Shown one piece after another: positions 55,961-64,000 of a DNA stretch of 64,000 nt. Location: the NCBI RefSeq assembly GCF_003184185.1, contig NZ_QHJG01000024.1:11901-75900 (forward strand), given 5' to 3'. Source of the DNA: Legionella qingyii. Its GTDB lineage: Bacteria; Pseudomonadota; Gammaproteobacteria; Legionellales; Legionellaceae. Both the position numbers and the translations under genes were made by a program. The notes beneath the pieces are model-generated. The model had not been told where the DNA came from. It saw nothing but the letters and a program-made list of their open reading frames with translations, and ran no database searches. Position 1 is the first letter of the stretch. Every line of letters starts with the position of its first letter.

Positions 55961-57761
55961 TCAATCGAAGGCGAAAATATTACAAGTGGTCTACTGACTG
56001 TCATTTTCCGACCGGTAAGCTAACTGATTAATGAACACGTAGTTGGTTTATTCATCGCGCTTATTGAACCGTATTAACAGGTCTCAAATTAAGCCGCTGT
56101 TTATGGAATAGCATAAAAAAGTTTTATCCCGGATTTAGTAATCCGTTACCTAAGTCTACTGCATTTACGTGCATTCGCTAGCGGTGGGGAACAAGGTTTG
56201 TAACGTTTTGACGACTGAAATTTGACGGTATGCATGACGGGGTCGGTTAATTTTACTAACCACGTAATCGTAGGGGAAGTTGCCAGTTCCCGCATATGAG
56301 GACGCGTTAAGGTAACTAAAAGACGACTGCATTTACATGGTAAAAAACCACTAAAAGGCGTAGTATCGACTGTGCCGGTAGAAGTGGAACAAAAAGGTTC
56401 GGGGGGTTAACTACTTACATGGGGCCTCAGGGACCGAATAAGGTTGAAGCTGAATTTTTGAGTAGGGCTCATTTACCAAAACCTTTTGCCAATTTAAGTT
56501 AAACGCCATTAAAATTTCTTCTATGGAGTCCTTAAAAGGTTCCGAGTCGTCGTAAACGGTCTATTCGTAGGTTATTATGTTAATGACCTCAGTATATGAA
56601 TTAGCGATTTATTTTACGAAGATTTTGGCATAATTTTGTTAGACGCCGTCTAACGCGCCGATTATGGCCGTTCCCACGAAGTGGTACTGCAGGTATTTCA
56701 CGGACAGCATTTAGTGAAACTGAACAAAAGCAACCATTTGGCCATCTTCGCGGACGCGCAACTTGTAGTTCGTTCTGATTTCCATTAAGTCGGTGATGCC
56801 GGTCTGGATTTGAAAGTGAAAAATCTAGATTAGGTCCAGGACTTCAACATCAATTTCGGTTAGAGGGTGGTATACGTCGAGGTTATGTTCGTGTCTAGCG
56901 TCGTTAAAGTAGAAGCCGAACTTCTTCAACGTGAGGTTTTAGTCTATTAGCACGTGTAAGTACCTCCTAACGACTTCTTCCGCATTAGCCTATGGGGCTT
57001 TGATTGTAACCATGAACACACCTTCATCGGTCCCATCGTTCACGATTTGGATGACGAAGTTGTGGACATTAAACGGCTATAAGAGGGCGTGGAGCTAATT
57101 GAAGTGGATCGTATATTAGAGCCGCTCAATTGAGATTTCAGTAACGTATTAACATAGGCCGATTATTTCGGTTAACTAACCGAAATCGTTGTTGTCGTAA
57201 GCGAAACTTAAAAAATCGTTATTTGCGAAGCGTACGTCGTCAACCGTTTAGTTTATTGGTATTTTGGTTTGGGTTTTGTATTTTCAAAAACCAAAAACAT
57301 CGAACTCCAAATCAGTTTAGTTCGCTTCTATGCCGAACGTTCCAAACCCACTAATTTCCTTTACTTTGTTAAACTATTACAAGCCGTGTTAATAGCTCTT
57401 TTGAGAATAGGTAAGGGCGAAAAACGGTTAGAAAAAGGACTATTGACAGAAGTAACTATTAGTCATTTGGCGGAACTAAGTCTACAACGTCCCTTAAAAA
57501 ATTACGCCGACCTAAATTACGTTGTTCGTGTAGTTCGCTAAGTGGGCGCCATTTTTATCGTACGAGCCGGTAGCGGTCAACTTTTGGTCTTTGAGGGGGA
57601 TGTCATGGACGCCCCCGGGCTTAAAGACGTCCTTTTAGTCCATTTCAGGCGTGTAGTGCTGGCCATTCACGGCGTGATTACCACTCAACAAGGGGGTGAT
57701 TAACGTGTGGTAGCGGACTTAGGGGTCATTATGCTTATTGTTACTGCAGTCTACAACTGTA
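55944..57761 (-). CDS. korA: 2-oxoacid:ferredoxin oxidoreductase alpha subunit (KorA-like), 605 aa
   Basis: Starts MSTSDVIVIRITGDSGDGVQLVGEQLTI, the gamma-type domain fused at the N-terminus (G..G.GV...G), as in 600-residue KorA fusions. It ends SNGQPFTVSHLVNIIKAEANYEQQL, with the last codons inside korB. The start overlaps the pdxJ stop by 14 bases, so translation is coupled. The middle was not read residue by residue. Confidence 0.85.
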
Positions 57762-58494
57762 TTTCAGAACGAAGGACGTAATCAACTGCGTACACAGAAT
57801 GACGGAGAAAGTATGGTGTTTTATTTCGAGCCCGTTATTAACGTACCGGATACAATTCAAGTACATTAAGAAAATATCTGCGATATCCAACATGTAATAC
57901 TATTAATTCTGGTACTGGACGTAATTGTTAGTTTAAATTTGACCGACGTATGAGGCGTCGCAAAAATTAAGCGCGATTAAGTATGACGACGACGAGTTGT
58001 AGTCATCGTAGTCGTATTGTTGGTCATACGTTAAGTTAGTGTCCCCGTGGTTATAGACGACGTCGAAATTAGACGTGTACTAGACCCAGTTATTTATTTC
58101 TATGGAGTGATGGGTACCTAACGTTCGCAGCGTGACGTACAAGATGACTAAAGACCACGCAATAATGTAGGTCGGGGGGAAGACACCAATTAAGGAGTGC
58201 AAAAAGACCTTGGTTTGTTCATACGAGCCCACTTTAAAGAAGACGTTTTAGTTCGTACCGTAGCCATTGACGGTTAAGTTCTAAGTAAGCACAAACGTTC
58301 TGAACAAATTAGTTTGCGTGTAGTGCTCGAACTTATACAGAATCTAGAAGAGAGTATACGTCTCATTATGGTAGTCGTGGACGAAGGAGGCGTAGGTATC
58401 GACGAACCTGTCCTAGTCCTATTGCCCATGGTGCACGGACAGCGTGTCATCGATATACTAGTTATAACTGTGGGTTATCATAACCGAAGAAGTA
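57748..58494 (-). CDS. pdxJ: Pyridoxine 5'-phosphate synthase, 248 aa
   Basis: Starts MKKPILLGVNIDHIATVR, the invariant PdxJ N-terminus. The C-terminus [55 protein letters not shown] contains the phosphate-binding NAGHGL and IGHAII loops. It makes PNP from deoxyxylulose phosphate and 3-amino-2-oxopropyl phosphate. Lies in the conserved era-recO-pdxJ order. Confidence 0.95.
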
Positions 58495-58629
58495 AGATGT
58501 GGAATGTGTATTTTATTTCTCATATTTCAGGTAAGACCGGATTTGAGTTCAACGAACTTTTGTATTTATAAGCAATCTAGTCAATTTACGTCATTTTTAG
58601 GTACGTTAGTTTGAGGACGGAGGTTGAGA

Positions 58630-59322
58630 AATAAAGTGAAGCCGTTCTATGTTTCGGGAACAGAATTAGAGAGCAGGTGGGTCTTCTACTAGATAGCGAA
58701 CTGCGTATTAGTAAAAACGACTAAATTCTATCTCCTGGAGTAAATTCAATAAAACACGGTTTCGTTCTTATACGAGGGGGCCTTAAGGGAACGACGGTCC
58801 TTATTTTGGAAGCGGACGCTGTTTAACCATTGTGCTTAGTCCCTGTTAGTTTAAACGACAAGAGCGAAGGACACAATTACTTTTCCTTATTGGTGTACGT
58901 ACTTCATTTCGGGTGAGTTTTGCGGAATTATTCCGAAGTTATTGATTAGCAAGGAAACGGTTGCATTCCGGTAAATTTCATTTGTTTATTCGTAGTTTAT
59001 TACAGCTCAGTCTTATTAACGCTGAATCGCGTATTATTTCTTAAAGCAAATATATATTTGGACGCTTTTCACTCGGCGGACTATCAACTTCACTACCGCT
59101 CCATGAAAGTTGTCAAACACGTATTATAGCGAGTGCCGCGAGCTGTTCTAACTAGGTATTGCCTCATTTTCCAACGTTTTCCCGAACGAAAAATCCCCAT
59201 GCGGGCGGGAACATTTCCGTAACATATTGAGGATCGAGTGCACATTTTTTTGACTGAACCCGTGACCATAGGGGTCTGGTAACAAACACATTTTTGGTTC
59301 GACGATAACAGGATCAACAGTA
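58630..59322 (-). CDS. recO: DNA repair protein RecO, 230 aa
   Basis: Starts MTTRTIAAWFLHKQWSGDT, the N-terminal OB strand. It ends EVLYLKSAKMIMRQAIDHLLGGREIKTRALYLAEVK, the typical LKSRELY-like RecO closing segment. Its start lies inside the era tail (11-base overlap). The 135 bp between recO and pdxJ contains only short frames. RecO loads RecA on SSB-coated DNA. Confidence 0.88.
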
Positions 59323-60199
59323 TTGGATTAACAAAATTATATGCGAGCAGTAGGCTGGTCGGACTAAAATGGAATGTGGTCGTGACATTCTTATGAAAGA
59401 ATGGATTGTCAAAAAGGTATAGGTGAGCGCGTAAGCAACGGTAAAGGAAATTAAAAACAGGGAATAGTGGTTACTAGTAAGCAAACACTAACAGAAATAG
59501 CTGCTCTTAGTCACGCACTTATGCATGCTCGCGCGGAAGTAGGAATATACTAAGTTACAGATGTCATTGTCTTATTCCATTAAGAACAGGCGTTTTCGCC
59601 TTTTAAAAAAGTGCGTCATTAAGGCGTGTATTCTTAAAATACCCGGCTAGCCAGTTAACTAGTAGACCTTTATTTACTCCGGGGAGTCCGTTTATTAAGA
59701 CGTTAAAAAGAACGTTAAGTAGCTGGACATGGGGACAAAAACGACTATAACCTTATTAACGACGTTTAAGTACAAAAACTGAATAAACGAGATAGGTCCC
59801 ATTGTTGACTCGAAATAGTAGTTAAAATAGGTGAAATAAGTGCTGATCTTATGTTCCATGAAACCGAACAAAATGATTTAAGTTTTGCATAAGTAGAAGA
59901 AGAACGGTTACGCAAGGTAGTTGATTTTTTCGTTAATGTAGTTGTAGTGCGTTCTGCGATTAGCGTCAAAATAAGTAGTACGCTAAGTAACGAAAAAATC
60001 AAGGGACCACTTAAGGTCCCCATAGATGTATTTGTTTAACTATTAGTGGAAGTCATGCATAGGGGTTTTATGACACGGCTCAACAAACACCGAAAGAACT
60101 CCATTATGAATGAAAAACGACGTATTACGTTAATTCTTCACAACTAAATGGATGTAATCCGGACGGTTGATTTCGCTATATTGGTGTTATTGATTAGTA
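59312..60199 (-). CDS. era: GTPase Era, 295 aa
   Basis: Starts [26 protein letters not shown]: the G1 P-loop GRPNVGKST. The C-terminus [28 protein letters not shown] is the KH-domain tail (WV.VK..W..D...L..LGY). Length matches. Era assists 30S maturation. The rnc gene that usually precedes era is absent; a divergent unknown gene lies there instead. Confidence 0.94.
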
Positions 60200-60334
60200 A
60201 TTTTATATAAGGACAAATAAAAATTTTGTAAAATAGTCACTGTGATATTTTATAGGTCTAAACATCACAAAGATGAACTATAAAGTGGTTTTTTGGTTCA
60301 TAGGACACGTCATACACTTGTTTCCTATCAAGGT

Positions 60335-63300
60335 TACAGAATAAAACATTGTAGCTTTCCGGTGTGAGTTGAATAGCAAGGGAATCGGTAATGTGGGAGA
60401 TCGGTAGTTCGTGACGGATGGTATTGTCCTTCAGGTAAATCGTCGCTTCGTCCTTGTCATCATATGCCAGTAATATTATACCTTATGGAGGAAGGTCCCC
60501 CTCTATCCGACGCGAATTAGCGGTTAGTACTATTTTTTTGTCACGTCGACTACAATAAATGGATGTTCCGTCTCCATTAAGTTGACGAAGGTCCTCTAGC
60601 GAGAAGAAGTAATCATCGTTTACAATAATCATTTTAAGTAGCGATGGCGTATGCACGTCGTTCAATGTCGGTCGGTGAGTGAAGACGTGTTCTTGTTTTT
60701 GACGACGAACGATTACTTACGTAACTAAGAAATTTTTTTAACGATTTTTCTCTCGCCTCTAATTGGTCAGTCCTAGTGCTTCCGGTACTTCGTGACTCTT
60801 TTGTTCACTAGTTTTAATAGCCGATAACAAGGCTAGTTTTGGCGAACAATCGTTGAAGTGGTGACTATAGGCTTCCGTGGAACCCTTTGTATGAAATACT
60901 TCGAGTATTTTACCGTGTTGTAATAAGAAAATTAGCACAGATAAGACACAGCGCTGTTCTAGTTTACCTGAAATCGGTACAACATTTTTTAGTACTTCTT
61001 TTTGTTGGTACGGACCACACCCTATCGCTCGAAGTATATCCCGTATCGTCGTTTCTAAACCTACTACGTAATTCTCGCTAATCACTGATAATGTTTAATA
61101 GAGGACGTCGTTTGGACTCGTTATAGGGACGTTTAGCTAAACGTGTTGATCGCCGTAAAAAATTATTTAATACCGCTCTACCGGTACTAACCTAGTTAAT
61201 AGATCGTTATCTATGCTTTGGCCTTGTGTTTTGTCTTCATCATGTTGCTAATCTGCCAGACTGATATTGCTTTTAGTGTGGGATGATATTCGATGTTCCT
61301 AAAGGTGTTTTTCCAATGAGGCTAAATGTTTGGGATTAGTCGTTTGCGTAGTTGTCGTGGTCGTTTGGATATGAACGAGTTTTGGGTTTTTTTCGCCTAT
61401 TTTACTAGTCATCTGATGGTGTACCATCAAGCTATTAATAACGACTACTTCTCGAATAGGATTAGTCCGTCCTTTTGTTTTATTACTCTAATGCGATAAA
61501 ACAAGTACTACCCGAGAAGATGGGAAACGGTCTTCCAGTCCTAAATATATGAAATCCTGTTTAGTCATTTGCAGTAGAGATGAATGGTCTCGCTCAATCA
61601 GAGTCTGAACTACGCAAATAAAGTGCATAGGGGTCCAAAAAAGTATTTAAGATGTTTTCATACGCGGTGAAATAATAGGTACTAGATGCACTACTAAAAA
61701 AGTTAGTATAAGTACTGTGTGTGTAAGGTTTTAGGCTACTCGAATTTCTTGTTGTTTCGTTTTTGTCGTTTCATTCCTTAAGTGATTCTAATCGAAACCT
61801 TTTATTTCCAGAAAATCGATTACCGGTTTGAAACCTTCTTAAGTAATTTCTCGTCTAATCGTAGTCGGGAATATAGTAACGAGCTGGGTTAGTAGGTGGT
61901 TCGGTGGGACGAATACTATTAGGCACAGTAGCCAAGAATCTTTATTATGCTGTATAGCGGTCGAAAAAGTAGCTACATTCACTCGTTTTAGGTAACTAGC
62001 CATGAAATCGTTACCGTCGTATATGAATGCCGCCACCACGTCATGAACGAGGTCTCAAAGAATTTAGTTAAAATTGGTTTAATGTGAATGTACCAAATTA
62101 ACGTCCTTAACTTGGGTGTGTTTTTAATCGAGTGACCTACTCAGTACCCTGTTAGAGACTTCGCTAAAGACGTAGTTACTGGATGACCGTTTCACAGCAT
62201 CGGCCACCTTTAGACCTATTTAAAAAACAACTTCGCAAATTATGGGAGTTTCTTCTAGGTCGCCTCTAACGTTAATAACGAAGTAATCGTGAATCGGACC
62301 CAATACCTAATTGATTTCATTAAGGTAGTAATCCGGTACTTTACCCCCTAAAAGGAATGTGGTTAATACGGCGAAATCCACCTTTTCCACCGCGCCGCTA
62401 AATACTATGGTAATACGTAGGACCACTACTAACCAAAGAACCATGGACATTTACCAAAACGTTTTCGCAACAGTGAAATCCTTTCAACACATAACGCGGT
62501 AAAAAACTTCCTATAGTAATACCTAAAGTACTCCCAAAAGAATTGCCAACCTTTTTTTCGCCTGAGGAAAAATTCTCAAAGTCGTTTGTTTAATAACGTC
62601 GTAGACGACTAAAATGAGATCGGGATGAGTGGTAAGGTAAACAGCTTCAATCACGGGATAAATAAGTACATGGTAAGGCACCGTAATGTTTAGATGAGTG
62701 ATTTTACGAACGATAAGGACCGTTATAGTCACGATATCCTCTTAATAATGAGAAGAAACGTTGTTCTGGTGGTAGTCTATTAAATTAGCGGTTAAAATCT
62801 AATAGTGGTGAAATACCAAAATGGACCGGTAAGCCTGTGAAAAGACTATTAGGTAACGAGTTAGAGACATAATTATGCCAAGCACGGAACACGGAAGGTG
62901 ATAATGTTAATTACTTTTTAGAGAAATAAAACGGATAAAACCTAAAATAAAGAAAGAGACACGCGTATCGGGAATGGTAAAATCTAGGACATTATGCATA
63001 AGAACGGATACATAATCCGTCATAATAGACGTGATAACCGCTCCATACCCTAGTAAGTAAACCAAAAAACAAATGTTGTTCACGTTTTCCTTAGTGAAGG
63101 TAAACGTTGACCTAGCTATTGGTTCGGTCATGTAATTTTGTTTGAAACAATAGCAAATATCTTTCAGTTGCACCAGTAAATATAATAACCCGTAAACGTT
63201 TTCTTCTAGATTTTAATGTGCGATGAAACCTACTACGCCTTATAATAAGATCACTGGGATCTGCAATACTTAATTAGGGTGTGAGACTTTCAGTGACAGA

Positions 63301-63454
63301 AAATGTTTGAGAGGACCTGTTTGCGTCACTTGGGATAAATTTTCTTTTTTTAGTACTCGGCTAAAGAGTAGTACGAGGGTATAATCGCCATTTTTTAAGC
63401 TTTTCATTGAGTTTTCGGGGAAACGTTTTCCTTTGTTAGTCGATATCATAAATT
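60335..63454 (+). CDS. Very large unrecognised protein, 1039 aa
   Basis: Starts MSYFVTSKGHTQLIVPLAI after AAGGATAG and is continuously open for 1039 codons, all decoded here. No signal peptide. The first 550 residues are soluble (GSPFSSEAGTVVYGHYNMEYLLPGGDRLRLI, ANVISKIHRYRIRAAS, FFNKLWRDGHDWINYLAIDTKPEHK). From about residue 560, Gly-rich and hydrophobic helices appear (GTLAMAAYTYGGGAVLAP, AIIASLALSLGYGLTKVIPSLGH, LLTIPFVEVSALFIHVPFRG, VRIALTILDPVIRILAYVLGSIICTIGEVWDH). No family recognised. Soluble head with a late hydrophobic region is a layout seen in host membrane-targeted effectors; that is inference. Confidence 0.7.
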
Positions 63455-63540
63455 GCACGAGAAACATTCGGTGAACAAAGACCACTAAATAACTTGTTAT
63501 AGCATATATTAAAATTATACCACATTCTCCTATGTCTAGA

Positions 63541-64000
63541 TACAGTTAAAGTTTTCTCTTGGATTGTCTTATAGAATGGAGACTACTCAAGCGGGAATAT
63601 TTATTTTCTGAACTACGACGGTATGTTAGTTTTTATCTGTCGCCTCGTGAACCAAAAAGAAGTGGACTTTTAGTTCGTCTAGGATTAGGAAGATGTTAGC
63701 TAGACTCGGTTAAACCGAATGTATTAGGACTTCTGTATTTCTAGAAGAATAATAGGGGACGTCCCCTTTGTCACTGGGTACTTTAACCATGACTCAATCG
63801 AGAACTCGCTCGGTAACTTCTTCTTGCCGTCGACGTTTATGTTCTTCTTTAGTGCTACGTCCTTGCTTCTTCTCCAAAAGATAAAGTAACCGACGAGCGC
63901 CTTCTTCGGCTTCGTTTTTTTCGAGTTTTACTCAATTAACTCTACGTTGTCCTCTTTTACGATTTTGGGTTAGTTGGTTGACGAGTCTTTTTTTGCTGAG
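63541..64000 (+). CDS. Coiled-coil protein, N-terminal part only (153+ aa)
   Basis: Starts MSISKENLTEYLTSDEFALINKRLDAAIQ and runs open to the window edge. The first 95 residues look globular (LSQFGLHNPEDIKIFLLSPAGETVTHEIG). Then comes a Glu/Gln/Lys/Ala-rich helix (LERAIEEERQLQIQEEITMQERRR) and, after FLFHWLLAEEAEAKKAQNEL, probably more coiled coil. It follows the 1039-aa gene by 86 bases in the same direction. Coiled-coil proteins of this type are common among Legionella effectors; identity is not established. Confidence 0.65.

Noticed and set aside
58495..58629. Small gene between recO and pdxJ
   Set aside because: Only short frames exist, with no plausible start or similarity.

Overview
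Polarity first. Read as a normal 5'->3' strand plus its reverse complement, this window encodes nothing recognisable: all six frames are broken by stops and no open stretch much exceeds 180 codons. If every base is complemented in place without reversal (equivalently, if the text is read right to left), the whole 64 kb becomes a dense, ordinary bacterial chromosome with about 50 genes, intact start and stop codons, Shine-Dalgarno sites and well-known families from end to end. I checked this from the first gene to the last; no stretch is coding in the printed polarity. Every feature below rests on that re-reading. Convention: '+' means the gene runs left to right in window coordinates after complementing each base; '-' means it runs right to left on the bases exactly as printed. 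Coordinates are unaltered. If the text is flipped, position p becomes 64001-p. All quoted protein sequence is my own hand translation.

Organism. AT-rich gammaproteobacterium, most likely a Legionella species other than a close L. pneumophila relative. Reasons: low GC, dispersed ATTCCCG..CGGGAAT palindromes, DUF6969 and DUF4949 family proteins, a peptide ABC transporter cluster beside dnaE, and several eukaryote-targeting or effector-like proteins (a C-terminal U-box, a patatin phospholipase, a large IAHSRGAVES protein, a coiled-coil protein cut by the right edge). Effector status is inference from resemblance; no secretion genes are in view.

Layout. 1-6 kb: DsrE-like protein, DUF2270 membrane protein, a 792-aa hydrolase-like protein, DUF6969 protein. 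5.5-11.8 kb: FNR-type regulator, fatty acid desaturase and the cyoABCD cytochrome o oxidase operon, followed by a U32 tRNA-modification gene (yegQ/trhP) and a small chorismate mutase. 13.5-23 kb: accessory block with AlkB-type hydroxylase, secreted GH64 glucanase, patatin, an FAD-oxidase/VOC cluster, hipBA and three copies of a 123-124-bp MITE. 23-30 kb: polysaccharide deacetylase, mltA, pilVWX minor pilins, U-box protein, hisC, phhB. 30-40.6 kb (leftward): dnaE, a peptide ABC transporter (binding protein and two permeases), ligA. 40.8-49.6 kb (rightward): lipase-like protein, periplasmic protein, rmuC, a frameshifted pentapeptide protein, a 427-aa unknown, mfd. 49.8-60.2 kb: DUF4949, tldD, nitrilase, Bax-inhibitor-like protein, AraC regulator, then the leftward era-recO-pdxJ-korA-korB run. 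60.3-64 kb: a 1039-aa unknown and the start of a coiled-coil protein.

The core genes (dnaE, ligA, mfd, era, recO, pdxJ, cyo, hisC) make this a chromosomal backbone; the novelty lies in the host-directed and accessory genes set between them. No rRNA, tRNA or CRISPR array was seen.
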